Of a DNA stretch of 64,000 bases, positions 9,541 through 24,720 are shown in pieces (within the stretch, counting starts at the first letter, position 1; each line of letters begins with the position of its first letter). The stretch comes from Pseudomonas putida (lineage in GTDB: Bacteria; Pseudomonadota; Gammaproteobacteria; Pseudomonadales; Pseudomonadaceae). A program made the position numbers and the translations under genes. Under the pieces are notes generated by a model that did not search any database, was not told the DNA's origin, and saw nothing but the letters and a program-made list of their open reading frames with translations. Location of the stretch: positions 1,665,501-1,729,500 of the forward strand of contig NZ_CP018846.1 in NCBI RefSeq assembly GCF_002025705.1, in the 5' to 3' direction.

Positions 9541-9550
9541 AGAGCTGGGA

Positions 9551-9979
9551 TCAGGCGCGCGAGTCGCGCACCATGTCCACGTGCGGGATGCCGGCTTCGA
9601 GGAATTCCTCGCTGACTACGCGAAAGCCCAGGCGCTCGTAGAACGGCGTGGCATGCACCTGGGCACTGAGCGTCTGCTGCTTGAGGTCACGGTTCTGCGC
9701 TTCGGCGATGACCGCCTGCATCAGCGCGTCACCGACCTTCAGCCCACGCCAGTCCTTGAGCACCGAGATGCGGCCGATGGTGCCATCGGTCAGCAGGCGT
9801 GCGGTGCCGATCGGGTAGTCACCCTCCAGGGCCAGGAAGTGCACGGCATCCTGGTCCTCGGAGTCGAACTCCAGTTCCGGCGGAATGTGCTGTTCGGCGA
9901 CAAACACGGCGGTACGGATGCGGTGGATATCGGCGTTGTCTTTGTGCCAGTCGGCGAGGCGAACGCTGATCTTATTCAT
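9551..9979 (-). CDS. GNAT-family N-acetyltransferase (ElaA-like)
   Basis: 142 residues. The central GRISVLKDWRGLKVGDAL is the acetyl-CoA pyrophosphate-binding loop (R/Q-x-x-G-x-G/A), and AQVHATPFYERLGFRVV is the C-terminal strand-helix typical of GNATs. Acceptor unknown. It overlaps the end of roxA by 8 bp, so it is probably cotranscribed and coupled with it. Confidence 0.85.
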   Translation of the reverse strand: MNKISVRLADWHKDNADIHRIRTAVFVAEQHIPPELEFDSEDQDAVHFLALEGDYPIGTARLLTDGTIGRISVLKDWRGLKVGDALMQAVIAEAQNRDLKQQTLSAQVHATPFYERLGFRVVSEEFLEAGIPHVDMVRDSRA

Positions 9980-11138
9980 TGGCGAATCCCAGGCTCCCTT
10001 GTTTGATCAACTGCTGGATGAGCATAAGGCCATCTTCGTCCTGCAGCCACTGCTCAAGGTTGTCGATGTGTAACGCGTCGGCCGAGCACACCAGTTTCAG
10101 CAGCTCGCGCAGTTTGGCCGGCAGCGGGCAGCTGCGGCCGCTGGCGAACAGCATCAGGTCGTCATTGAGCTCGGACCAGGCCATGCGAGCGCTTGGGTTG
10201 CGGATCAGGATGGCGCCGTCTTCCAGGGCTTCGATCAGCTCTTGCTCGTCCAGCTCTTCACCGGTGACCTGCTCCGGGTAGCGCGGCTCGGTCATGAACT
10301 GGCCGAACCAGGTCAGCAGCAGGTCCTTGTCGTTGGTGTGCTTGTCGATCAGCGCCTTGAGGCGGTCGAGGGCGTCGTGCTGGATCTGGTGCGGGTCGCT
10401 GGCAGGCTGCGCGTCGGCGTCGCTGTAACGCTCCTCTTCCGGCAGGAACTGGCCGAGGAAGTCGGTGAAGTGGGTCAGCACTTCGGCGGCACTTGGGGCG
10501 CGGAAGCCGACCGAGTAGGTCAGGCAGTTGTCCACGGCGACGCCGTAATGGGCCAGGCGCGGTGGCAGGTAGAGCATGTCGCCCGGTTCCAGGGTCCATT
10601 CGCCGCTCTGTTCGAATTCGGCGAGGATGCGCAGGTCGGCGTGCTCCAGCAGCGGGCTGTCGCTGTTGCACATCTGGCCGATCTTCCAGTTGCGCTCGCC
10701 GTGGCCTTGCAGCAGGAACACGTCGTAATTGTCGAAATGCGGGCCGACGCTGCCGCCAGGGGTGGCGAAGCTGATCATCACGTCATCGATACGCCAGCTT
10801 GGCAGGAAGCGGAAATGCTCCAGCAGTTCGGCAACTTCCGGGACGAACTGGTCGACGGCCTGCACCAGCAGGGTCCAGTCCTGCTCCGGCAGCTCGGCGA
10901 AGGTGTCTTCGGTGAACGGGCCGCGGCGCAGCTCCCACGGGTGGGCGCCGTGCTCGAGGACGATGCGCGACTCGACTTCTTCTTCCAGGGCCAGGCCGGC
11001 CAGTTCGTCGGGGTCGATCGGGCTTTGGAAGTCCGGGAAGGCCTGGCGCACCAGCAGTGGCTTCTTCTGCCAGTAGTCGCGCATGAATTCGCGGGCCGAG
11101 ATGCCGCCGAGCAGCTGCAGTGGAGTATCAGGATTCAT
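9972..11138 (-). CDS. roxA: ribosomal protein uL16 arginine 3-hydroxylase, JmjC/cupin oxygenase
   Basis: 388 residues. A Fe(II)/2-oxoglutarate oxygenase: the metal triad starts with HFDNYDVFLLQGHGERNWK (H-x-D, near residue 127) and the N-terminal DYWQKKPLLVR is the YcfD/RoxA hallmark. In E. coli the enzyme hydroxylates an arginine of ribosomal protein L16. The ATG at 11138 is preferred over a TTG six bases upstream because AGG lies at the right distance from it. The downstream GNAT gene overlaps it. Confidence 0.9.
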   Translation of the reverse strand: MNPDTPLQLLGGISAREFMRDYWQKKPLLVRQAFPDFQSPIDPDELAGLALEEEVESRIVLEHGAHPWELRRGPFTEDTFAELPEQDWTLLVQAVDQFVPEVAELLEHFRFLPSWRIDDVMISFATPGGSVGPHFDNYDVFLLQGHGERNWKIGQMCNSDSPLLEHADLRILAEFEQSGEWTLEPGDMLYLPPRLAHYGVAVDNCLTYSVGFRAPSAAEVLTHFTDFLGQFLPEEERYSDADAQPASDPHQIQHDALDRLKALIDKHTNDKDLLLTWFGQFMTEPRYPEQVTGEELDEQELIEALEDGAILIRNPSARMAWSELNDDLMLFASGRSCPLPAKLRELLKLVCSADALHIDNLEQWLQDEDGLMLIQQLIKQGSLGFANE

Positions 11139-11178
11139 GTTCAACCTATTGAAAAAACGTAATTTTCGTCCGGGAATA

Positions 11179-11204
11179 AAAACGCCCGGCTATGCCGGGC
11201 GTTG
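11179..11204 (-). terminator. rho-independent terminator after purB
   Basis: On the minus strand, AACGCCCGGCATAGCCGGGCG followed by TTTTTA forms a perfect 7-9 bp GC stem with a three-base loop and a T-run, 16 bp past the purB stop. Confidence 0.85.
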
Positions 11205-11219
11205 AACGCGACGGTCAGC

Positions 11220-12833
<1,614 letters not shown>

Positions 12834-12850
12834 GGGTTGGGTGTCGCCTG

Positions 12851-13477
12851 TCAGGATGGCGAACGCATCATGTCGTACAGTTCGTTGAGCAGCTTGCGCC
12901 GGCTGAACACCAGCTGCCAGCGGTGCCCGCCCAGCTGGCGCCACAGGCGCGCGGCGCGGATGCCGGCCAGCAACAGGGCGCGGATCTTCGAGGCGTTGCT
13001 GGCCTGCTGCAGGAAGCGCATGTCGCCATGCACCTGGATGCGCTGGCGCAAAGTGCTCAGGGTGTCCTGGTACAAGGCTCCGCTGGAAGCAATGACGTTT
13101 TCGTGAACCAGGCCGAAATGGTCGGCCTGGGACTGGATCTGTGGCAGGCGGTTGCCGATGGTGTCGAGCAGGTCGCCGCGCTTGTTCAGCTGGCGCTCCA
13201 GGCCGAGCATCGACAGGGCGTAGCGCAGTGGCTCGCGCTGCAGGCTGCTGGGGTCGCGCTCCAGGGCGCCGACCAGGGCACGATAGCCGTCGCGCAGGTT
13301 GAGGTCGTCGCCGCCGAACACCTCCAGGGTGTCCTTGGGGTCACGTACCAGCAGGCTGCCGAGCATGCAGCCGATATTGGCTTCGCTGGCCTGACCAGTG
13401 CGGGCGATGCGGTCGACCAGCACGGCGGCCTGGAACACGCCGCCCAGGGCAATCAGCTGCTCCTGCAGGTTGCTCAT
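12851..13477 (-). CDS. hflD: high-frequency lysogenization protein HflD homolog
   Basis: 208 residues, helical, no signal peptide. The ATG at 13477 gives [18 protein letters not shown], the family's N terminus. In E. coli HflD is a membrane-associated protein that affects lambda CII and is cotranscribed with mnmA. Here it overlaps mnmA by 4 bp (ATGA), so translation is coupled. Its native role is unclear in any species. Confidence 0.9.
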   Translation of the reverse strand: MSNLQEQLIALGGVFQAAVLVDRIARTGQASEANIGCMLGSLLVRDPKDTLEVFGGDDLNLRDGYRALVGALERDPSSLQREPLRYALSMLGLERQLNKRGDLLDTIGNRLPQIQSQADHFGLVHENVIASSGALYQDTLSTLRQRIQVHGDMRFLQQASNASKIRALLLAGIRAARLWRQLGGHRWQLVFSRRKLLNELYDMMRSPS

Positions 13478-14598
13478 GCGCGCGGGCTCCACGGCTCGGC
13501 GGTTTCGATCACGCCGCCGCCCAGGCACACCTCGCCGTCATAAAACACCACCGACTGGCCCGGGGTCACGGCGCGCTGCGGCTCGTCGAACACGGCACGG
13601 TAGCCGGTCTCGGTCAGCTCCAGGGTGCACTGCTGGTCGCTTTGGCGGTAGCGCACCTTGGCCGTCAGCCGGCGCGGGCTGCTCAGGTCGATCGGGTTGA
13701 CCCAGAAGATTTCCGAGGCGAGCAGGGCGCGGGAGAACAGCCAAGGGTGTTCGTTGCCCTGGCCGACCACCAGCACGTTGCGGGTCAGGTCCTTGTGCAG
13801 CACGTACCACGGCTCGTCACCGGCGTCCTTCAGGCCGCCAATACCCAGCCCCTGGCGCTGGCCGATGGTGTGGTACATCAGGCCGTGGTGGCGGCCGATC
13901 ACTTCGCCGTCAGTGGTCTCGATGTTGCCAGGCTGGGCTGGCAGGTATTGCTTGAGGAAGTCGCTGAAGCGGCGCTCGCCGATGAAGCAGATGCCGGTGG
14001 AATCTTTCTTCTTGGCGGTGGCCAGGCCGTGTTTTTCGGCGATGGCACGAACTTCGGGCTTTTCCAGTTCGCCGACCGGGAACAGGGTGCGGGCAATTTC
14101 CTTGCCGCCGACGGCGTGCAGGAAGTAGCTCTGGTCCTTGTTCGGGTCCAGGCCCTTGAGCAGTTCGGTAAGCGCGCCGGTGTCGCGACGGCGCACGTAG
14201 TGGCCGGTGGCGATCAGGTCGGCACCCAGCGACAGGGCGTAGTCGAGGAACGCCTTGAACTTGATTTCGCGGTTGCAGAGGATGTCCGGGTTGGGCGTGC
14301 GGCCGGCCTTGTATTCTTCGAGGAAGTGCTCGAACACGTTGTCCCAGTACTCGGCGGCGAAGTTGGCGGTGTGCAGCTTGATGCCGATGCGGTCGCATAC
14401 GGCCTGGGCGTCGGCCAGGTCTTCACGGGCGGTGCAGTATTCGGTGCCGTCGTCTTCTTCCCAGTTCTTCATGAACAGCCCTTCCACCTGGTAGCCCTGT
14501 TCCATGAGCAGAAGGGCGGAGACGGAAGAGTCCACGCCGCCGGACATGCCGACGATGACGCGGGTCTTGGCGGGGTCTTTGAGTGCTGGGCTGGTCAT
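13474..14598 (-). CDS. mnmA: tRNA-uridine 2-sulfurtransferase
   Basis: 374 residues. It forms 2-thiouridine at position 34 of Lys, Glu and Gln tRNAs. The PP-loop [15 protein letters not shown] is near residue 17. The two catalytic cysteines sit in [12 protein letters not shown] and [12 protein letters not shown]. It is the final acceptor of the sulfur relay that includes the TusBCDE proteins encoded at 46825-48206 in this window. It overlaps hflD by 4 bp. Confidence 0.97.
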   Translation of the reverse strand: MTSPALKDPAKTRVIVGMSGGVDSSVSALLLMEQGYQVEGLFMKNWEEDDGTEYCTAREDLADAQAVCDRIGIKLHTANFAAEYWDNVFEHFLEEYKAGRTPNPDILCNREIKFKAFLDYALSLGADLIATGHYVRRRDTGALTELLKGLDPNKDQSYFLHAVGGKEIARTLFPVGELEKPEVRAIAEKHGLATAKKKDSTGICFIGERRFSDFLKQYLPAQPGNIETTDGEVIGRHHGLMYHTIGQRQGLGIGGLKDAGDEPWYVLHKDLTRNVLVVGQGNEHPWLFSRALLASEIFWVNPIDLSSPRRLTAKVRYRQSDQQCTLELTETGYRAVFDEPQRAVTPGQSVVFYDGEVCLGGGVIETAEPWSPRA

Positions 14599-14657
14599 GG
14601 GTACCGGTGTGTATCAAGGGGGAAAAACGCCGATTCTATCAAAACCGGCGCGGCGCG

Positions 14658-15098
14658 TCAGTCACGCAGCAGTTCGAGGCTGTGCAAGGGGCCTGCGAGG
14701 TAGTCGTCCAGGCAGCGTGGCACCAGCTCGCTGCGCCAGCGGGCGGGGTCGGCCAGCAGTTCGTCGCGGGTCAGCCACACGGCGCGGACGATGTCGCTGT
14801 CCAGGGCCAGGTCGGCATGCTGGCGCACGGGGCGGGCGGCGAAGCAGATGCGCTGGTAGGTCACGCCGTTGCTTGGGGCGGTGTACAGGTAGATGCCGAC
14901 CACGCCGGTGAGTTCGACTTCCCAGGCGGTTTCCTCGAGGGTTTCGCGCAGGGCGGCCTGGGGCAGGGTTTCGTTGGGTTCGAGGTGGCCGGCGGGCTGG
15001 TTGAAGACGTGCTGGCCGGCTTTGAATTCCTCGACGAAAAGGAACTTGCCTTCGTGTTCGACAATGGTGGCGACGGTGATGTGGGGTTGCCAGGTCAT
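14658..15098 (-). CDS. NUDIX hydrolase, NudJ-like
   Basis: 146 residues. The Nudix box is present: GHLEPNETLPQAALRETLEE, followed by TAWEVE. NudJ-type enzymes hydrolyse nucleoside di- and triphosphates and, in E. coli, HMP-pyrophosphate. It is 59 bp upstream of mnmA on the same strand, a conserved pairing in Pseudomonas. Substrate inferred only. Confidence 0.88.
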   Translation of the reverse strand: MTWQPHITVATIVEHEGKFLFVEEFKAGQHVFNQPAGHLEPNETLPQAALRETLEETAWEVELTGVVGIYLYTAPSNGVTYQRICFAARPVRQHADLALDSDIVRAVWLTRDELLADPARWRSELVPRCLDDYLAGPLHSLELLRD

Positions 15099-15126
15099 GT
15101 GCGATTCCTACGGTTGGCGCGGGCCT

Positions 15127-15243
15127 TGTAGGAGCGGCCTTGTGTCGCGAAAGGGCTGCGAAGCGGCCCCAGGTTTCCAGCTTCGTAGCGGAAATTGCCG
15201 GGGTCGCGTTGCGGCCCTTTCGCGACACAAGGCCGCTCCTGCA
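15127..15243. repeat. REP pair (inverted)
   Basis: TGTAGGAGCGGCCTTGTGTC GCGAAAGGGCTGCGAAGCGGCCCC is mirrored by GCGGCCCTTTCGCGACACAA GGCCGCTCCTGCA. It lies between the nudix gene and the idh terminator. Confidence 0.9.
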
Positions 15244-15267
15244 AATGCCCGTATCTGCTCTACAGAA

Positions 15268-15302
15268 AGCACAAACCCCGGTGCGTGGCCGGGGTTTGTG
15301 CT
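15268..15302 (-). terminator. terminator hairpin after idh
   Basis: AGCACAAACCCCGG and CCGGGGTTTGTGCT form a perfect 14-bp stem with a 7-base loop. On the minus strand it is followed by TTTCTG. It starts 18 bp past the idh stop. Confidence 0.75.
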
Positions 15303-15319
15303 GTTACTTCAAGCGAACC

Positions 15320-19215
<3,896 letters not shown>

Positions 19216-19227
19216 GACAATTGAAAA

Positions 19228-19263
19228 CCGGCCGCTTCCAGACAAGGAAGCGGCCGGCTTTTT
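19228..19263 (+). terminator. rho-independent terminator after icd
   Basis: CCGGCCGCTTCC and GGAAGCGGCCGG form a 12-bp stem with a 6-base loop, followed by CTTTTT, 13 bp past the icd stop. Confidence 0.92.
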
Positions 19264-19289
19264 CGTATACCGGCAGAGAGCAGGGGTGG

Positions 19290-19556
19290 TCAGGCTTGTG
19301 CGGTTTCACCCTCGGACTGGCCTACAGCGTTGGCGGCTGATGCCGCAGCTGTTGCGGCGTCCATTATCTTGATCGCATGCAGGCCTTTGGGGCCCTGGAT
19401 GATCTCGAATTCCACGGACTGGCCTGCCTTGAGAGTCTTGTAGCCGTCCATCTGGATCGCGGAATAGTGCGCGAACAGATCGTCGGTTTTACCCTCTTCG
19501 TTGATGAATCCGTAGCCCTTGGCATTGTTGAACCACTTGACTTTACCGCTTGCCAT
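19290..19556 (-). CDS. cspD: cold-shock-domain protein CspD-like
   Basis: 88 residues. An OB-fold cold-shock domain with RNP1 [10 protein letters not shown] and RNP2-like [10 protein letters not shown], plus an Ala-rich tail. CspD proteins bind single-stranded nucleic acid, and in E. coli CspD inhibits replication in stationary phase. The position next to clpS/clpA and icd is conserved in pseudomonads. The ATG at 19556 starts [11 protein letters not shown]. Divergent from clpS over 230 bp. Confidence 0.92.
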   Translation of the reverse strand: MASGKVKWFNNAKGYGFINEEGKTDDLFAHYSAIQMDGYKTLKAGQSVEFEIIQGPKGLHAIKIMDAATAAASAANAVGQSEGETAQA

Positions 19557-19786
19557 CCCTATGTCCCTCTGCAAAGGACTCCATCACTGGAGTATCATCC
19601 ACTTCATCCGCATACGAACCATGCGAAAAATCTGGTTGACTGCGCGGATCTTTATCGACCACGGTGGGTTCTTATTGGTTGTAACACCGTTTTGCCGATA
19701 GTCAAGGTCAGGTGGCGCGTGCGCCAGCGGCCGCAAATGCAGTCAACCCACAACCTTAACCTGTCGATCATGATGAATTTCTTTCC

Positions 19787-20149
19787 ATGCATGCACCCAG
19801 TGAGATTCGACTAACATTCAATCAGGATCGCCCGCAATCGAATGAGGACGACGGCTCAGGGCTTGCGGTACAGGAAGCCAAGCCGATCCTGCAGGCGCCA
19901 CCGATGTACAAGGTGGTTTTGTTCAACGATGACTACACGCCGATGGATTTCGTCGTCGAAGTGCTCGAAACGTTCTTCAGTCTGAACCGCGAGCTGGCGA
20001 CCAAGATCATGCTGACCGTCCATACCGAGGGGCGGGCAGTGTGCGGATTGTTTACCCGTGACATCGCCGAAACAAAGGCCATGCAGGTCAACCAATACGC
20101 CAGGGAAAGCCAGCATCCGCTACTCTGTGAAATCGAGAAGGACGGTTAA
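19787..20149 (+). CDS. clpS: ATP-dependent Clp protease adaptor ClpS
   Basis: 120 residues. The N-recognin that hands N-degron substrates to ClpAP. The core [20 protein letters not shown] is near residue 41, with the substrate-pocket DDYTPM and the later HTEGRAVCG. The N-terminal 35 residues are a flexible extension. No strong Shine-Dalgarno is visible before the ATG. It lies 30 bp ahead of clpA. Confidence 0.95.
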
Positions 20150-20179
20150 TCGCCGACCACTTGGGTATGAGGTGAAGCT

Positions 20180-22450
20180 ATGTTAAACCGCGAGCTCGAA
20201 GTCACCCTCAATCTTGCCTTCAAGGAGGCCCGTTCGAAACGTCATGAATTCATGACCGTCGAACATCTGCTGCTGGCACTCCTTGACAATGAGGCTGCTG
20301 CGACCGTTCTGCGCGCCTGTGGCGCCAATCTCGACAAACTCAAGCACGACCTGCAAGAGTTCATCGACTCCACTACACCCCTGATCCCCGTCAACGACGA
20401 AGACCGCGAAACCCAGCCGACCCTGGGCTTCCAGCGTGTGCTGCAGCGTGCCGTGTTCCACGTGCAGAGTTCCGGCAAGCGCGAAGTCACCGGTGCCAAT
20501 GTGCTGGTGGCGATCTTCAGCGAACAGGAAAGCCAGGCCGTGTTCCTGCTCAAGCAGCAGAGCGTGGCCCGTATCGACGTGGTCAACTACATCGCCCACG
20601 GCATCTCCAAGGTGCCGGGCCATGGTTCGCATGCCGAAAGCGACCAGGAAATGCAGGACGAAGAGGGTGGCGAAACCTCCTCTTCGAGCAACCCGCTGGA
20701 TGCCTACGCCAGCAACCTGAACGAACTGGCCCGTGCCGGGCGTATCGACCCGCTGGTGGGTCGCGAGCAGGAAGTCGAGCGTGTGGCGCAGATTCTGGCC
20801 CGCCGTCGCAAGAACAACCCGCTGCTGGTCGGTGAGGCTGGCGTCGGCAAGACCGCCATCGCCGAAGGCCTGGCCAAGCGTATCGTCGACGGCCAGGTGC
20901 CTGATCTGCTGGCGCAGAGCGTGGTCTACTCGCTGGACCTCGGTGCGCTGCTGGCCGGTACCAAGTACCGCGGTGATTTCGAAAAGCGCTTCAAGGCGCT
21001 GCTCGGTGAGCTGAAGAAGCGCCCGCAAGCGATTCTGTTCATCGATGAAATCCACACCATCATCGGAGCCGGTGCGGCGTCGGGTGGGGTGATGGATGCG
21101 TCCAACCTGCTCAAGCCGCTGCTGTCCTCCGGTGAAATCCGTTGCATCGGTTCGACCACCTTCCAGGAGTTCCGCGGCATCTTCGAGAAAGACCGTGCCT
21201 TGGCGCGGCGCTTCCAGAAGGTCGATGTCAGCGAGCCTTCGGTCGAAGACACCGTGGGCATCCTGCGTGGCCTGAAAGGCCGCTTCGAGAGCCACCACAA
21301 CATCGAGTACAGCGACGAAGCCCTGCGCGCCGCCGCCGAACTGGCCTCACGTTACATCAATGACCGGCACATGCCGGACAAGGCCATCGATGTGATCGAC
21401 GAGGCGGGTGCCTATCAGCGCCTGCAGCCTGAAGCGAACCGGGTCAAGCGCATCGATGTGCCCCAGGTCGAGGACATTGTCGCCAAGATCGCGCGCATTC
21501 CGCCGAAGCATGTCACCAGTTCCGACAAGGAACTGCTGCGCAACCTCGAGCGTGACCTGAAGCTGACCGTGTTCGGCCAGGATCAGGCCATTGATTCGCT
21601 GGCCACCGCCATCAAGCTGTCCCGGGCCGGCCTCAAATCACCGGACAAGCCGGTCGGCTCTTTCCTGTTCGCCGGCCCGACCGGTGTGGGCAAGACCGAG
21701 GCTGCGCGGCAGCTGGCCAAGGCGCTGGGCGTAGAGCTGGTGCGCTTCGACATGTCCGAGTACATGGAGCGCCACACCGTATCGCGCCTGATCGGTGCGC
21801 CTCCTGGCTATGTTGGTTTCGACCAGGGCGGTTTGCTGACCGAAGCGATCACCAAGCAACCGCACTGCGTACTGCTGCTCGATGAAATCGAGAAGGCCCA
21901 CCCGGAAGTCTTCAACCTGCTGCTGCAGGTGATGGACCACGGTACCCTGACCGACAACAACGGGCGCAAGGCCGACTTCCGCAACGTGATCCTGATCATG
22001 ACCACCAACGCCGGTGCTGAAACCGCCGCGCGGGCCTCGATCGGCTTCACCCATCAGGACCACGCGTCCGATGCCATGGAAGTCATCCGCAAAAGCTTCA
22101 CGCCGGAGTTCCGCAACCGTCTGGACACCATTATCCAGTTTGGCCGCCTGAGCACCGAGACGATCAAGAGCATCGTCGACAAGTTCCTCATCGAACTGCA
22201 GGCGCAGCTGGAGGACAAGCGTGTGCTGCTGGAAGTCAGCGATGCCGCCCGCGGTTGGTTGGCGGTTTCCGGCTACGACGTGCAGATGGGCGCACGGCCG
22301 ATGGCCCGGCTTATCCAGGACAAGATCAAGCGGCCGTTGGCCGAGGAGATCCTGTTTGGCGAGCTGGCCGAGCACGGTGGTGTGGTGCATGTCGACCTGC
22401 GCGATGGCGAACTGGTGTTCGACTTCGAGACCACGGCTGAGGTGGCTTGA
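20180..22450 (+). CDS. clpA: ATP-dependent Clp protease ATP-binding subunit ClpA
   Basis: 756 residues with the N-domain (1-145), an acidic linker ([14 protein letters not shown]) and two AAA+ modules. Walker A motifs are [13 protein letters not shown] near 215 and [15 protein letters not shown] near 496; Walker B is ILFIDEIH and [14 protein letters not shown]. It unfolds substrates for ClpP and takes N-degron clients from ClpS just upstream. There is no middle domain, which separates it from ClpB. Confidence 0.97.
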   Translation: MLNRELEVTLNLAFKEARSKRHEFMTVEHLLLALLDNEAAATVLRACGANLDKLKHDLQEFIDSTTPLIPVNDEDRETQPTLGFQRVLQRAVFHVQSSGKREVTGANVLVAIFSEQESQAVFLLKQQSVARIDVVNYIAHGISKVPGHGSHAESDQEMQDEEGGETSSSSNPLDAYASNLNELARAGRIDPLVGREQEVERVAQILARRRKNNPLLVGEAGVGKTAIAEGLAKRIVDGQVPDLLAQSVVYSLDLGALLAGTKYRGDFEKRFKALLGELKKRPQAILFIDEIHTIIGAGAASGGVMDASNLLKPLLSSGEIRCIGSTTFQEFRGIFEKDRALARRFQKVDVSEPSVEDTVGILRGLKGRFESHHNIEYSDEALRAAAELASRYINDRHMPDKAIDVIDEAGAYQRLQPEANRVKRIDVPQVEDIVAKIARIPPKHVTSSDKELLRNLERDLKLTVFGQDQAIDSLATAIKLSRAGLKSPDKPVGSFLFAGPTGVGKTEAARQLAKALGVELVRFDMSEYMERHTVSRLIGAPPGYVGFDQGGLLTEAITKQPHCVLLLDEIEKAHPEVFNLLLQVMDHGTLTDNNGRKADFRNVILIMTTNAGAETAARASIGFTHQDHASDAMEVIRKSFTPEFRNRLDTIIQFGRLSTETIKSIVDKFLIELQAQLEDKRVLLEVSDAARGWLAVSGYDVQMGARPMARLIQDKIKRPLAEEILFGELAEHGGVVHVDLRDGELVFDFETTAEVA

Positions 22451-22453
22451 TAG

Positions 22454-22540
22454 TGGGGCCGCTTTGCGGCCCATCGCGGCTAAAGCCGCTCCTACAGGGA
22501 ATTGTGTTTCCCTGTAGGAGCGGCTTTAGCCGCGATGCGG
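22454..22540. repeat. REP pair (inverted)
   Basis: ATCGCGGCTAAAGCCGC TCCTACAGGGA is mirrored by CCCTGTAGGAGCGGCTTTAG CCGCGAT, with a GGGCCGCTTTGCGGCCC hairpin at its left end. It lies between convergent clpA and infA. Confidence 0.9.
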
Positions 22541-22553
22541 TTTCAGCAGGCAC

Positions 22554-22582
22554 AAAAAAGCCCGGCACATGCCGGGCTTTTT
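22554..22582. terminator. bidirectional terminator between clpA and infA
   Basis: AAAAAAGCCCGGCACATGCC GGGCTTTTT: a 9-bp perfect stem with an A-run on one side and a T-run on the other, so it can stop transcription from both convergent genes. Confidence 0.9.
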
Positions 22583-22594
22583 CATGGCTGGAGC

Positions 22595-22813
22595 TTAGCG
22601 CGCGCGGTAGGTGATGCGGCCCTTGCTCAGGTCGTAAGGCGTCAGCTCGACGCGGACCTTGTCGCCAGTGAGAATACGGATGTAGTTCTTGCGCATCTTT
22701 CCGGAGATGTGCGCGGTTACGACGTGCCCGTTTTCCAACTCCACGCGGAACATGGTGTTGGGCAGGGTGTCGACGACAGTACCTTCCATTTCGAAGCTGT
22801 CTTCTTTCGACAT
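22595..22813 (-). CDS. infA: translation initiation factor IF-1
   Basis: 72 residues, single S1/OB domain: [18 protein letters not shown], then [19 protein letters not shown] and [18 protein letters not shown]. Full length and typical. It is flanked by bpt upstream on the same strand and by a terminator downstream. Confidence 0.98.
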
Positions 22814-22914
22814 GCAGTAGAGCCCTCGGATCCAGTGTTGGCCCGACGCATAACCGCACCGGGCAAAAAAGTGGCGTGGATTATGCCGGAAAACTGCGTG
22901 TCAAGCCAATGCTT

Positions 22915-23622
22915 TCAGTTGAGGGTGACCCAGCGCTGGTTAATCAACAACTCGATAGGTCGATACTGCGTCTTGTAGTTCATCTTCTTGCAGTTCTTTA
23001 TCCAGTAACCCAGGTAGACCGCCTCCAGGTCCTGGCGCAGGGCTTCGGTGATCTGCCAGAGAATGGCAAAACGCCCCAGGCTGCGCCGTTCTTCGTCGGG
23101 CTCGTAGAAGGTGTATACCGCCGACAGGCCGTTGGGCAGCAGGTCGCATACTGCAACCGCCAGCAGGCGGCCTTCCAGGCGGAACTCGTAGAACCAGCAG
23201 AACGGCAGGTCGCGGACCAGGAAGGTGGAGAACTGGTCGCGGCTCGGCGGGTACATGTCGCCATCGGCGTGGCGGGTCTCGATGTAGCGCCGATACAGGT
23301 CGAAATATTCTTCCTTGAACGCCGGGCGAGCGGCCGTCACGGTCAGGTCAGCGTTGCGCTTGAGGATGCGCCGCTGCTGGCGGTTGGGAATGAAGCGCGC
23401 GGCGGGGATGCGCGCCGGCACGCAGGCATTGCAGTTCTGGCAATGCGGGCGGTACAGGTGGTCGCCACTGCGGCGAAAGCCCATTTCCGACAGGTCGGCA
23501 TACACCTGCACGTCCATCGGCTGGCTGGGGTCGAGGAACAGCGTGGTGGCCTGTTCGTCCGGCAGGTAGCTGCAGGAGTGGGGCTGAGTGGCATAGAACT
23601 TCAACCGCGCCAACTCTGTCAT
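22915..23622 (-). CDS. bpt: aspartate/glutamate leucyltransferase (bacterial R-transferase homolog)
   Basis: 235 residues. It transfers Leu from Leu-tRNA to proteins beginning with Asp or Glu, making N-degrons for ClpS. The N-terminal cysteine cluster [12 protein letters not shown] is near residue 60 and the GNAT-like core ends [15 protein letters not shown]. The ATG at 23622 ([15 protein letters not shown]) is the family start; a reading to 23766 adds 48 residues that overlap aat. It follows aat on the same strand. Confidence 0.95.
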   Translation of the reverse strand: MTELARLKFYATQPHSCSYLPDEQATTLFLDPSQPMDVQVYADLSEMGFRRSGDHLYRPHCQNCNACVPARIPAARFIPNRQQRRILKRNADLTVTAARPAFKEEYFDLYRRYIETRHADGDMYPPSRDQFSTFLVRDLPFCWFYEFRLEGRLLAVAVCDLLPNGLSAVYTFYEPDEERRSLGRFAILWQITEALRQDLEAVYLGYWIKNCKKMNYKTQYRPIELLINQRWVTLN

Positions 23623-23677
23623 GATCAACCCCTCGGTGAGACTTTGCTTTAAGTGTAAGCCAGCTCGCAGAACTCGC

Positions 23678-24358
23678 CTAGCGAACCCAGGTGGCACTGT
23701 TGGGCTGATCGAGGTGGCGCGCCAGGTAGTCGGCGAAGCTGGCGCGGCTGATGGCGCGGGCCCCAAGGCTGTGCAGGTGGTTGGTCGGCATCTGGCAGTC
23801 GATCAGCACGAAGCCGGCTTGGCGCAGATGCTCGACCAGCGTCACGAAGCCGACCTTGGAGGCGTTGTCGGCGCGGCTGAACATCGATTCACCAAAGAAC
23901 AGCTGGCCGATGGCCAGGCCGTACAGGCCGCCGACCAGCTCGCCGCCCTCGCGCACTTCCACCGAATGGGCGATGCCGCGGCGGTGCAGCTCGCAGTAGG
24001 CATCGCGCATGGTATCGGTGATCCAGGTGCCGTCGGCATAGTCGCGCGGGGCCGCGCAGGCGGCGATCACTGCGGGGAAGTCACTGTCGAAGGTGACCTG
24101 GTAGCGGCCCTGGCGCATCAGCTTGGCCAGCGAGCGTGAGACATGCAGCTCGTCCGGGAGCAGCACCGTGCGCGGGTCGGGTGACCACCAAAGGATCGGC
24201 TGGCCGTCCTGGTACCAGGGGAAGCAGCCATGCCGGTAGGCTTGCTCCAGGCGCTCGGGGCTCAGGTCGCCGCCAGCGGCGAGCAGGCCGTTGGGGTCGT
24301 GCAGGGCCTTTTCCAGGGGCGGGAAGGTCAGCGAGTCGCGGGTCAGCCAGGTGAGCAT
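23678..24358 (-). CDS. aat: leucyl/phenylalanyl-tRNA--protein transferase
   Basis: 226 residues. It adds Leu or Phe to N-terminal Lys or Arg, the other N-degron-forming activity. The motifs [20 protein letters not shown] at the start, [20 protein letters not shown] and [16 protein letters not shown] are characteristic. It forms an operon-like series with bpt and infA. No trxB gene is present beside it, unlike in P. aeruginosa, where I recall one. Confidence 0.96.
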   Translation of the reverse strand: MLTWLTRDSLTFPPLEKALHDPNGLLAAGGDLSPERLEQAYRHGCFPWYQDGQPILWWSPDPRTVLLPDELHVSRSLAKLMRQGRYQVTFDSDFPAVIAACAAPRDYADGTWITDTMRDAYCELHRRGIAHSVEVREGGELVGGLYGLAIGQLFFGESMFSRADNASKVGFVTLVEHLRQAGFVLIDCQMPTNHLHSLGARAISRASFADYLARHLDQPNSATWVR

Positions 24359-24517
24359 GGTCTATCGTGCGGTGGGGGAGGGGAGAGGGCAGCATGGCGC
24401 GCAGGGCTTGCGGGGTCAATGCTGGCAGGGTCAGAAGCAATTGGCGGGCAGCAGAATAGGCAATTTCCTACACATTCATGAAACCATAGGCACCATCCGC
24501 TACATTTGCTGTCACAC

Positions 24518-24533
24518 CTGTGCAAAAACACAG
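24518..24533. promoter_or_regulatory. candidate LexA (SOS) box in the aat-ftsK intergenic region
   Basis: CTGTGCAAAAACACAG has the exact CTG-N10-CAG form of a gamma-proteobacterial LexA box and is nearly palindromic. It lies about 190 bp before ftsK, which is SOS-regulated in E. coli. The remaining 362-bp gap (24359-24720) shows only AT-rich sequence and the ftsK ribosome-binding site. The inner ten bases are not the alternating AT of the best sites. Confidence 0.4.
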
Positions 24534-24720
24534 CATAAGCCTTTGTCACAAAAGAAAATGCGTGCTCAAATTGCACCTATACGAAAGTCGCCCCCACTCA
24601 AGCTCCATACGGCGCGCCGTCATGGCGGCTGGCGGGCAGTAATGTTAAAAGTAGTGGTTCATTGGCCAGACGCCGGCCGATCACTACTGGACGCGCAGCA
24701 CGCGCAGGAATAGACGCGTT

